Origin: Bacteroidia bacterium
GTDB lineage: Bacteria; Bacteroidota; Bacteroidia; Cytophagales; Cyclobacteriaceae
Length of the DNA: 6,229 bases
NCBI GenBank assembly: GCA_016650355.1
Contig: JAENVX010000307.1
Location: forward strand, 1-6,229
Direction: 5' to 3'
This document shows, in pieces, positions 1-6,104 of this stretch. Position numbers and translations under genes: made by a program. Under the pieces are notes generated by a model that was given only the letters and a program-made list of their open reading frames with translations, was not told where the DNA came from and made no database searches. The stretch's first letter is position 1. The number at the start of each line of letters is the position of its first letter.

Positions 1-691
1 ATGCGATGCTTACAGCTACTAGATCTATATATTCATAAATCTCCTCTTCGGCTCGGTACTTTCTTGCAAAGGCCTGCAATAATTTGAAACCAATCCCACA
101 ACCACTTAACTCTTTAAATGGGTAGTTACAGTCTTTGCGTTTGGGGTCAAGTACTGCAACAGCATTTGGAATACTGTCACCTGGCATGTGGTGATCACAT
201 ATAACAAAGTCAATTCCTTTATGATTGGCGAGCTTCACCATGTCCGAAGCTTTCACTCCAAGATCAAGGGCAATAATTAATGTGAATTCGTTTTCTTCGG
301 CCCAGATAATCCCGGCTTCGGAAACCCCGTAGCCCTCGCTATATCGATCTGGAATATAAAAATCGCAATTGACGTAAAAACTTTTGAGATAACTATACAC
401 CAGAGATACTGACGTTGTTCCGTCTACATCATAATCACCATAAACTAAAATCTTTTCATTTTTATCAATCGCATTTTTTAGACGCTCTACAGCTTTATCC
501 ATGTCTTTCATCAGGAATGGATCGTGAAGCTGATCATGAGATGGGCGAAAGAATTTTTTGGCTGATTCGAAATCAGCGATACCTCTCTGTAGAAGAACGG
601 TAGAAAGGTGAGGATTAATATTGATGCTTTTACTTAACGATGCAACGTCAGAGGCGGCAGGAATATCTTTATATAGCCAGCGTTTACTCAT
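1..691 (-). CDS. recJ: Single-stranded-DNA-specific exonuclease RecJ, N-terminal part (C-terminus beyond window)
   Basis: RecJ degrades single-stranded DNA 5' to 3' in recombination and mismatch or base-excision repair, in the cytoplasm with two metal ions. I translated 230 codons from ATG at 689-691 to the window edge with no stop. Visible DHH-phosphoesterase motifs are motif I GDYDVDG (residues 85-91, metal ligands D86 and D88), motif II ALDLG (about 141-145, D143), motif III CDHH (165-168) followed by LDPKR (181-185), and SGCGIGFKLLQA (196-207). The start of motif IV (YIDLVAVSIA, 221-230) lies at the edge. The DHHA1 and OB domains expected next are not in the window. No Shine-Dalgarno sequence precedes the ATG; the stop of the glycine-rich gene lies 6 bases upstream, so the two are probably cotranscribed. 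A Leu follows the motif II Asp, where Asn or Cys is more usual in my recollection. Identity is secure. Confidence 0.95.
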   Translation of the reverse strand, partial: MSKRWLYKDIPAASDVASLSKSININPHLSTVLLQRGIADFESAKKFFRPSHDQLHDPFLMKDMDKAVERLKNAIDKNEKILVYGDYDVDGTTSVSLVYSYLKSFYVNCDFYIPDRYSEGYGVSEAGIIWAEENEFTLIIALDLGVKASDMVKLANHKGIDFVICDHHMPGDSIPNAVAVLDPKRKDCNYPFKELSGCGIGFKLLQAFARKYRAEEEIYEYIDLVAVSIA

Positions 692-697
692 GCAATA

Positions 698-1483
698 TTA
701 GAAAGTGATTGCACCGTTTCTACCAGGGATGCCATCCGCACCATTTTTCCCTTTCGTTCCATGTTTTCCGTCTTGCTTTGAAGTCCCATTTACCAAGATA
801 CCAGGTAAACCAGGTGATCCTCCTTCACCCCCTAAGCCGCCAAGCCCACCATACACGCGAACAATTAATTTTTGATTTAGCTCATTGCGTAAATCAGGAC
901 ATTTATTACACCGAAGAGTAAGATTACCAGAATTTCCCCCAATTCCCCCAGGGGCACCGTTTCCCCCGTTGCCTCCATTTCCCCCTGGGCAAATACGTGT
1001 ACCTGAGCTACCGCCTCCACCATCTCCTCCGTCTCCTCCGTCTCCAGCATTACCCCCCGATAAGCCAATAAATAAATTTCCATTAAAGATTATCTCATCA
1101 GTGTATAAGAACAAATTATTTCCATTGATGCCATCTACACCGCGGGATCCGTTTCGGCCAATTGTTCCATCATGGCAAGGTCCTTCAAGACTATATCCAT
1201 TCCCTCCATCTTTTCCTTGTCTTCCGTTTTCACCGCGCCCTATGATCTTGCAGCCCTTTCCGACAACCAATTTTTTGCAGTGTATATAATTGTCATCTTT
1301 CAGGTAATTCAATTTGATGGTAGATGAATCCTTCATGATCAGCGTATCGGCTGCGAGAACATCTGATCCCGAAAAGTCAAATGTTTTATTTGATTCAATT
1401 ACAAGAATGCTGTATTTAATTTGAGCATTTGCTGAACCAAGCAAAATGCCGATTAAAAAAAAAGACAACAGCAATCGAGTCAT
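698..1483 (-). CDS. Secreted glycine-rich protein with collagen-like and GGX (polyglycine-like) segments, function unknown
   Basis: The 261-residue protein begins with a clear signal peptide (residues 1-20, hydrophobic LLLSFFLIGILLG, predicted cut SANA|Q), so it is exported. Residues 21-80 form a non-repetitive, beta-rich-looking domain. Residues 83-122 are loosely collagen-like, with Gly about every third position. Residues 143-187 are dominated by GGN and GGD triplets. Residues 212-230 are rich in GGL, GGE and GLPG, and 239-258 return to Gly-X-Y (GKHGTKGKNGADGIPGRNG). Cysteines at 69, 78, 103, 165, 192 and 195 could form disulfides after export. I see no sortase, lipobox or type IX sorting signal. 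The gene starts downstream of the terminator at 1548-1573 and ends 6 bases before recJ, so it is probably the first gene of a two-gene unit. No function can be assigned. The fold could be a collagen-like trimer or a polyglycine-II bundle; neither is demonstrated. Confidence 0.85.
   Translation of the reverse strand: MTRLLLSFFLIGILLGSANAQIKYSILVIESNKTFDFSGSDVLAADTLIMKDSSTIKLNYLKDDNYIHCKKLVVGKGCKIIGRGENGRQGKDGGNGYSLEGPCHDGTIGRNGSRGVDGINGNNLFLYTDEIIFNGNLFIGLSGGNAGDGGDGGDGGGGSSGTRICPGGNGGNGGNGAPGGIGGNSGNLTLRCNKCPDLRNELNQKLIVRVYGGLGGLGGEGGSPGLPGILVNGTSKQDGKHGTKGKNGADGIPGRNGAITF
923..1057 (-). repeat. GGX-repeat segment of the glycine-rich protein
   Basis: This segment encodes residues 143-187, in which Gly is the majority residue and the triplets GGN and GGD recur. 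An inserted GTRICP carries the only cysteine of the segment (C165). At DNA level the minus strand is strongly purine-rich (GGA, GGT, GGN, GAC and AAC codons), which makes the opposite strand read as false proline-rich frames. Confidence 0.8.
1023..1045 (-). repeat. Short 9-bp tandem repeat inside the glycine-rich gene
   Basis: The plus-strand unit TCTCCTCCG occurs about 2.6 times head to tail and encodes the GDGGDGGDGG stretch on the minus strand. Because the unit is a multiple of three, slippage would add or remove Gly-Asp-Gly triplets without a frameshift. The copies are identical, which suggests recent duplication. Confidence 0.75.
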
Positions 1484-1487
1484 GCAA

Positions 1488-1495
1488 CAAAAGTA
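1488..1495 (-). promoter_or_regulatory. Possible Bacteroidota -7 element for the glycine-rich gene and recJ
   Basis: The minus strand reads TACTTTTG, an exact match to the TAnnTTTG pattern known for the Bacteroidota primary sigma factor. It ends only 4 bases before the ATG at 1483, so transcription from it would give a leaderless or nearly leaderless mRNA. I see no convincing TTG-type -33 element at the right distance, so the match may be chance. Confidence 0.25.
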
Positions 1496-1547
1496 AGAAT
1501 AGGTAGCATACTTTTTCGGGCTATCAATTGATGGATCTCTGAATCAT

Positions 1548-1573
1548 AAAAAAAGCAGCACAAGTGCTGCTTT
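1548..1573 (-). terminator. Intrinsic terminator after the coiled-coil/SPOR-like gene
   Basis: On the minus strand, arms AAAGCAGCAC and GTGCTGCTTT are perfect reverse complements separated by TT, giving a strong hairpin whose innermost pair probably opens into a larger loop. A run of seven T residues begins in the 3' arm and continues beyond it. The hairpin begins 24 bases after the stop codon at 1598-1600, as expected for a Rho-independent terminator of that gene. It also separates that transcript from the glycine-rich gene and recJ. Confidence 0.85.
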
Positions 1574-1597
1574 CATTTGTTTAAATCTACTGGAAAT

Positions 1598-2242
1598 TTA
1601 ATTGGCGGATTTTTCTGCTTTCTCTTCCGTTACACCTTCCAGCACGTCTTTTATTTCAACGCGAGTACCGTCTTTGTAGGGTACTATCCAGGCATCTTTC
1701 ACCCCCATTTCGCGCATATATTTTTTGAAGGTGTCAGCTTCCCAATAATCACGGAAAATACCTATCGTAATCTTTTGAGGTTCATTTTTATCCTTGTCGC
1801 CAGCTTCACCACCAAAGTTTGGATTGTTCTCAAAGTACTTAGAAAGATCTTTGTTTTTGAAAGCACCTACCTGCACTTTGAACACAACTCCTTTTGAAAA
1901 GTCCATTGGGTTAATTACAGGTGTCAGTTTGAGTTGTGCTAGTTCAGCCTTTGCCGCGGTTAGCTCTGATCGCATGCGCGAAAGTTGGTCTTCCAATTCG
2001 GCAATTCTTGCGTTCTTATCGCTGATAGTTGATTGTAATTGTTTGGTCTGTGTGGTGAGCGTAGTCACACTGTTATCAGCTACTTGCTTGTCCTCACTTA
2101 GTTGTTTTAGGTTGGCTGGGTTTTTCTTAAATTCTTTAGCCTTCTTTTTCCATTCCTTTTTCTCAGCCTTGGAAAGTTGGGCGAAAACTTGGGAGCCGGA
2201 AAAAGTCAAAGCCAGGCAGAGGAACAATACTCTAGTTTTCAT
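1598..2242 (-). CDS. Exported coiled-coil protein with a divergent SPOR-like C-terminal domain
   Basis: The 214-residue protein has a signal peptide (residues 1-21, cut likely VFA|QLS). A lysine-rich amphipathic segment follows (25-42), then a heptad-like coiled coil over roughly 45-106, including ISDKNARIAELEDQLSRM. A compact C-terminal domain at 118-202 starts with VVFKVQVGAFKNKDLSKYF, resembling the first strand and helix of SPOR domains (Y/F-x-VQVGAF), and continues with KITIGIFRDYWEADTFKKYM and DAWIVPYKDGTRV, matching the second half of that fold. SPOR domains bind denuded peptidoglycan, so a periplasmic cell-wall role is plausible but inferred. Similar Bacteroidota proteins are, as I recall, often labelled ezrin/radixin/moesin family because of the coiled coil, which is probably misleading. 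The ATG at 2240-2242 is preceded by A-rich sequence without a Shine-Dalgarno. A terminator follows, so the gene is probably monocistronic. Confidence 0.82.
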   Translation of the reverse strand: MKTRVLFLCLALTFSGSQVFAQLSKAEKKEWKKKAKEFKKNPANLKQLSEDKQVADNSVTTLTTQTKQLQSTISDKNARIAELEDQLSRMRSELTAAKAELAQLKLTPVINPMDFSKGVVFKVQVGAFKNKDLSKYFENNPNFGGEAGDKDKNEPQKITIGIFRDYWEADTFKKYMREMGVKDAWIVPYKDGTRVEIKDVLEGVTEEKAEKSAN

Positions 2243-2275
2243 TTCTTATTGGGGTTAAATCTTTGTTAAAAATAG

Positions 2276-2303
2276 CAAATAAATTTATTTATACCACATG
2301 CAA
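2276..2303 (-). promoter_or_regulatory. Candidate promoter of the coiled-coil/SPOR-like gene
   Basis: On the minus strand TTG (2301-2303) is followed after 17 bases by TTTATTTG (2276-2283), which matches TAnnTTTG at all but one defined position. The predicted start of transcription would leave a leader of roughly 25-30 bases before the ATG at 2242. Spacing and location fit a Bacteroidota housekeeping promoter, but the region is very AT-rich and the match is imperfect. Confidence 0.4.
2277..2290. repeat. Perfect 14-bp AT palindrome AAATAAATTTATTT
   Basis: The sequence equals its own reverse complement and overlaps the candidate -7 element of the downstream gene. It could be an operator or simply a by-product of AT-rich promoter DNA. 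There is no independent evidence of a bound regulator. Confidence 0.35.
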
Positions 2304-2350
2304 GACCTCTTCAGAAAAGAATGAAGAATATTTTTAGATGTGGAGACAGA

Positions 2351-3751
2351 TTATTTTTCGAGACTGCCCACCATCTTTTCTGGTCTTACCCACTCGTCAA
2401 ATTGCTGCGAAGTGACGAGTCCCAATTCAATTGCGGCTTCACGAAGTGTCTTGTTTTCCTTGTGTGCTTTCTTGGCAATCTTGGCTGCATTTTCATAGCC
2501 AATGTGTGTATTCAATGCTGTTACCAACATCAGCGAATTTTCCATGTGTTGTTTAATAATAGGCAGGTTGGGCTCAATACCGGCCGCGCATTTATCATTG
2601 AATGAAATACAAGCATCGCCTATTAGCCGTGCAGACTGAAGGACATTGGATGCAATCACAGGCTTAAAAACATTTAACTCAAAGTGCCCCATTGAACCAC
2701 CAATAGAAACAGCAACATCATTGCCCATTACCTGGGCACACACCATCGTTAATGCTTCGGGCTGTGTAGGATTTACTTTTCCCGGCATAATAGATGAGCC
2801 GGGTTCATTATCGGGAATAACAATTTCCCCAATACCCGATCTTGGTCCAGAGCTCAGCATGCGAATGTCGTTGCCTATTTTCATAAACGAAACCGCGGCT
2901 CGTTTTAAAGCTCCTGATAATTCTACCATTGCATCATGTGCGGCAAGCGCCTCAAATTTGTTGGGCGCTGTAACGAAAGGATAACCGGTCAGCTCGGCAA
3001 TTTTTTTAGCGACCAAAACATCGTATCCATTTGGTGTATTTAATCCTGTGCCCACGGCTGTTCCGCCCAAGGCTAATTCACGAACAGCTTCCATCGCATT
3101 CATAATTGTGCGGATGCTATTATCAATTTGTTGCACATAGCCAGAAAACTCCTGACCAAGTGTAAGCGGAGTAGCATCCATAAAATGGGTTCGCCCCGTC
3201 TTTACGATATTTTTATAATCTGAAGATTTTTTTGACAGCGTGTCGCGAAGTTTCTTCATACCCGGCAGGGTGATTTCCATTACCTGTTTGTAGGCAGCGA
3301 TGTGCATTGCCGTTGGAAACGTATCGTTTGATGACTGTGATTTATTCACATCATCATTGGGATGCAAAACTTTCTTGTCATCTGTCAATTTCCCTCCAGA
3401 CATCACATGGGCGCGATAGGCAATCACTTCGTTTGCATTCATGTTGCTTTGCGTGCCAGAGCCCGTCTGCCAAATAACCAGCGGAAATTGATCATCTAAT
3501 TTTCCAGCTACAATTTCATCACAGGCTTTCGCGATAAGATCTCTTTTCTCTGCGGTCAAAACACCCAATTCATGGTTGGCCATGGCCGCAGCTTTTTTCA
3601 AATAGCCAAAGGCATAAATTATTTCTTTGGGCATACTTGCCTCAGGGCCTATTTTAAAATTGTTTCGCGAGCGTTCAGTTTGTGCGCCCCAATATTTGTC
3701 GGCAGGCACTTGCACCTCGCCCATGGTGTCTTTTTCGATGCGGAAACTCAT
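2351..3751 (-). CDS. fumC: Class II fumarate hydratase (fumarase C)
   Basis: The enzyme reversibly hydrates fumarate to L-malate in the TCA cycle, in the cytoplasm, as an iron-independent homotetramer. Starting at ATG 3749-3751 the protein has 466 residues, close to the 467 of E. coli FumC, and opens MSFRIEKDTMGEVQVPADK like the family. An ATG at 3770-3772 would add only MKLNTIC and is less likely. Visible motifs are GSGTQSN (97-103), SSNDTFPT (140-147), the catalytic-histidine segment TGRTHFMDATP (H189), and the signature GSSIMPGKVNPTQPE (318-332) with the catalytic Ser at 319 and substrate-binding Lys325 and Asn327. Numbering is one above E. coli. The SSIMPGKVN loop and the small C-terminal domain are complete, so the gene looks functional. 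It lies 138 bases downstream of the DUF2911 remnant and 108 bases upstream of the next gene, so it is probably transcribed alone. No clear terminator or promoter was seen. Confidence 0.97.
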   Translation of the reverse strand: MSFRIEKDTMGEVQVPADKYWGAQTERSRNNFKIGPEASMPKEIIYAFGYLKKAAAMANHELGVLTAEKRDLIAKACDEIVAGKLDDQFPLVIWQTGSGTQSNMNANEVIAYRAHVMSGGKLTDDKKVLHPNDDVNKSQSSNDTFPTAMHIAAYKQVMEITLPGMKKLRDTLSKKSSDYKNIVKTGRTHFMDATPLTLGQEFSGYVQQIDNSIRTIMNAMEAVRELALGGTAVGTGLNTPNGYDVLVAKKIAELTGYPFVTAPNKFEALAAHDAMVELSGALKRAAVSFMKIGNDIRMLSSGPRSGIGEIVIPDNEPGSSIMPGKVNPTQPEALTMVCAQVMGNDVAVSIGGSMGHFELNVFKPVIASNVLQSARLIGDACISFNDKCAAGIEPNLPIIKQHMENSLMLVTALNTHIGYENAAKIAKKAHKENKTLREAAIELGLVTSQQFDEWVRPEKMVGSLEK

Positions 3752-3889
3752 ACATATTGTGTTTAATTTCAATGTAAAGTAATGAATGAATCAGCGAAAC
3801 ATCATCACTTACCACAACAAACTACATGAAATTTTCGGGTACCACTGTTTTGCTTGAGTTAGGAAATGAAAAACCACCAGGAGAATATA

Positions 3890-4573
3890 TCAGTCTTTTT
3901 TCCATTGGTTCATATCTTCCTTGAAATGTTGAATAGTGGTTTCCCAACCTTCCGGTTTTGTCCGTGTCGCAAAATCAATAGCATGGTGAGATATCGTTGT
4001 TGCTTCGTCCCACTTTCTCTGTTTCACCAATAATTCAATTTTTAATTGATAGTACCACCAATCTTCCTTTATTTTCAACGCACGGTCTACCTAGGAAGAG
4101 AGAGGCTCAGCATCGTGCTAATTCATGCTCAGGTAATAGGCAGCGAATCTGAGTATTCTCCCAACTGAGATACAGTTCACCGTTGTTTTTAGCGATATCC
4201 AAATCAAAGGTTAGGGATTCATAAAAACGTGTTGTTGTCTCAGACTTTACCACAACTTTAGGATTTCAGTTTTTGGATCATACTCTGACGGGTCGCCATA
4301 GATTTTGCTGGTGTCAGCATTCAATAATACTGTCCATTGCTCTTTACCGGGAATTGAAACGAGCGCATAAATGCCCGCCATAGTTTTCCATAAGGCACAA
4401 GTTCCCCAAAGACTTTTCGACCTCTTGCCGCTGGTCGTCCATAACGGATAGTAACATTGGTATAACCTATTGTTTGTAAAACTTTTCCTTGGGGACTAAG
4501 ATCCGGAAGGTTCATTTGAGAAAATGACTCCAGTGTTAAAGCCGGAAAAAACAATGAGCAATATTTTTTTCCT
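3890..4573 (-). pseudogene. Decayed gene for a secreted DUF2911 protein with TPR-like C-terminal tail
   Basis: Five segments in successive frames rebuild one DUF2911 protein. (1) 4544-4573: KKILLIVFS of a signal peptide, with AGG where ATG is expected. (2) 4378-4542: ALTLESFSQ, then LPDLSPQGKVLQTIGY, TIRYGRP, GRKVFGELVPYGKLW; an extra G at 4542-4543 explains the frame change. (3) About 4259-4378: AGIYALVSIPGKEQWTVLLN and YDPKTEIL; the usual stretch between LW and AGxYAL (about 24 codons, RTGANEAT-like) is missing. (4) About 4143-4259: KVVVKSE, FYESLTFDLDIAKNNGELYL, SWENTQIR; one base was lost in an A-run near 4258. (5) 3890-4144: AAYYLSMN, stop TAG (4118-4120), HDAEPLSS, stop TAG (4091-4093), VDRALKIKEDWWYYQLKIEL and a helical tail ending at TGA; a further deletion of roughly 30 codons lies before it. 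With at least seven lesions no functional product is likely. DUF2911 has no established function. The two longest open pieces (3890-4078, 4321-4554) are fragments, not separate genes. Confidence 0.88.
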
Positions 4574-4640
4574 ACCTAATTTGGACAGAAAAAAGATTCG
4601 TACATGTTAAGGATGTGTTAAACCAGTGGGCTCATAAGTA

Positions 4641-6104
4641 CTAAAGAACGCTTAACATTCCTTGTTCCTTTGCCTCCAGCAGACTTTGGCCGCTTAAGAA
4701 TTCATCTACTGCTCTCGCAGCTTCGCGGCCTTCGCTGATAGCCCATACTACCAATGATTGCCCCCTTCGTAGATCACCTGCGGCAAAAACGCCTTCTACG
4801 GAAGTTTGATAGCGATTACATTTAACATTACCGCGATCGTCAAACTCAACGCCTAATTGTTCTAACAAACCTTGATGTTGTGGATGTAAAAAGCCCAAAG
4901 CCAGGAGCGCGAGATCGCAAGGAATTGTCCTTTCTGTGCCCGGGATCTCCGAGAAAGTGGGGCCCTTTCCTCCCTCTGATTTCCATTCAATGTCAACAAG
5001 CTTCAGACCAGTAACATTGCCTTGTTTATCGCCAACAAATTCCTTGGTAACAATTGACCACTCGCGTTCACAACCTTCTTCATGCGAAGTGGAGGTTCGT
5101 AATATCATAGGCCAACTTGGCCAAGGCATAGCTTCATTTCTATCTTTTGGTGGCTTCGATAATATTTCTATCTGTGTGACAGAGGTTGCCTCATGACGAT
5201 TTGAGGTGCCCACGCAATCTGAACCCGTATCACCTCCGCCTATAACAACTACATGCTTTTTTGTTGCGAAAATGTCTTCAACCTCAACTTTTTTCCCGCT
5301 AACTCTTGCGTTCTGCTGCGTGAGAAAATCCATTGCAAAGTGAACGCCTTTAAGATTTCTTCCAGGAATAGGTAGATCACGAGGGATGGTCGAGCCTCCA
5401 CATAATACGATTGCATCAAACTCTTCTTGTAACTGTTGAACAGGAATATTTACACCAACGTTGGCCTTGGTGATAAACACAACACCCTCTTCCTTCATAA
5501 GCTGCACTCTCCTCTCCACTACACGCTTTTCCAGTTTAAAATCTGGAATACCATAGCGTAGTAGGCCACCAACTTCATCAGATCTTTCAAAAACGGAAAC
5601 CAAATGTCCAGCCGAATTCAATTGCGCTGCTGCCGCAAGTCCTGCCGGGCCAGACCCAACAACAGCTACTTTCTTCCCACTACGTGAAGTTGGTATGTTG
5701 GGACTTACATACCCGTCTTCAAAGGCTTTTTCAATAATTGATTTTTCGATAAACTCAATGGCTACAGCAGGTTTGTTAATTCCTAGTACACAAGAAGTTT
5801 CGCAAGGGGCAGGGCAAATACGACCAGTGAACTCCGGAAAGTTATTGGTGGAAATCAAAAGTTCATAGGCCAGTTTCCAATTGCCTTGATAAACGGCATC
5901 ATTAAATTCCGGAATGTTATTTCCCAGCGGACAACCGTTGTGGCAAAAAGGAACACCACAATCCATACACCTTGCTGCTTGTTTTTGGGTATGATCCTGG
6001 TTAACATTTTTCTCAATCTCCTTATAGTCTTTAATGCGCTCTTTGACATCGCGCTTTGCAGCTGTCTCTCGCGAAAATTCTAAAAATCCTGTTGGCTTGG
6101 CCAT
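4641..6104 (-). CDS. gltD: Glutamate synthase (NADPH) small subunit
   Basis: GltD feeds electrons from NAD(P)H through FAD and iron-sulfur clusters to the large subunit GltB, which makes glutamate from glutamine and 2-oxoglutarate in cytoplasmic ammonia assimilation. The 487-residue length is normal for the family. The N-terminal domain carries cysteines C46, C49, C54, C58 (CMDCGVPFCHNGCPL) and C97, C101, C105 (CPAPCETSC) for two 4Fe-4S clusters. The FAD site is VAVVGSGPAGLAAA (147-160), the NAD(P)H site VVVIGGGDTGSDCVGTSNR (285-303), and the C-terminal FAD-binding segment GVFAAGDLRRGQSLVVWAIS (438-457) is complete. The start MAKPTGFLEFSRE at 6102-6104 is typical. Related proteins include the NADPH-dependent GltD-like subunits and dihydropyrimidine dehydrogenase subunit PreT, but the full-length collinear match favours GltD. 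The usual partner gltB would be expected just upstream but is not recognisable in the 125 bases available. Confidence 0.95.
   Translation of the reverse strand: MAKPTGFLEFSRETAAKRDVKERIKDYKEIEKNVNQDHTQKQAARCMDCGVPFCHNGCPLGNNIPEFNDAVYQGNWKLAYELLISTNNFPEFTGRICPAPCETSCVLGINKPAVAIEFIEKSIIEKAFEDGYVSPNIPTSRSGKKVAVVGSGPAGLAAAAQLNSAGHLVSVFERSDEVGGLLRYGIPDFKLEKRVVERRVQLMKEEGVVFITKANVGVNIPVQQLQEEFDAIVLCGGSTIPRDLPIPGRNLKGVHFAMDFLTQQNARVSGKKVEVEDIFATKKHVVVIGGGDTGSDCVGTSNRHEATSVTQIEILSKPPKDRNEAMPWPSWPMILRTSTSHEEGCEREWSIVTKEFVGDKQGNVTGLKLVDIEWKSEGGKGPTFSEIPGTERTIPCDLALLALGFLHPQHQGLLEQLGVEFDDRGNVKCNRYQTSVEGVFAAGDLRRGQSLVVWAISEGREAARAVDEFLSGQSLLEAKEQGMLSVL

Noticed and set aside
877..1083. Second minus-strand frame inside the glycine-rich gene (Glu/Thr/Gly-rich)
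   Set aside because: Shifted reading of the same GGA/GAC repeats; wholly inside a gene with a signal peptide and a coherent architecture.
885..1289. 134-codon proline-rich plus-strand frame
   Set aside because: It is the reverse complement of the Gly-rich gene: GGN codons read as NCC, giving artificial Pro and Ser tracts. It has no signal peptide or support of its own.
1794..2258. 154-codon plus-strand frame opposite the coiled-coil gene
   Set aside because: Ser/Leu/Phe-rich antisense of Lys/Glu-rich coiled-coil codons; no family resemblance.
2309..2328. TCTTCA...TGAAGA hairpin followed by an AT-rich run, as a terminator
   Set aside because: The T-run is on the plus strand, where no gene ends; the minus-strand reading after fumC has no T-run, and the stem is only 6 bp with an 8-base loop.
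2646..2984. 112-codon plus-strand frame opposite fumC
   Set aside because: Antisense shadow of a strongly conserved enzyme gene.
3752..3830. Promoter for fumC (TTTC, 19-base spacer, TACATTGA)
   Set aside because: Both boxes differ from the consensus at key positions; similar matches are expected by chance in this AT-rich stretch.
3890..4078. Independent 62-residue protein starting at TTG
   Set aside because: It is the C-terminal tail of the DUF2911 remnant; the same frame continues upstream through two TAG codons into recognisable AAYYL sequence.
4321..4554. Independent 77-residue protein starting at TTG
   Set aside because: Its sequence is the N-terminal DUF2911 core and its last 17 or so residues are out-of-frame reading after a deletion; it is part of the pseudogene.
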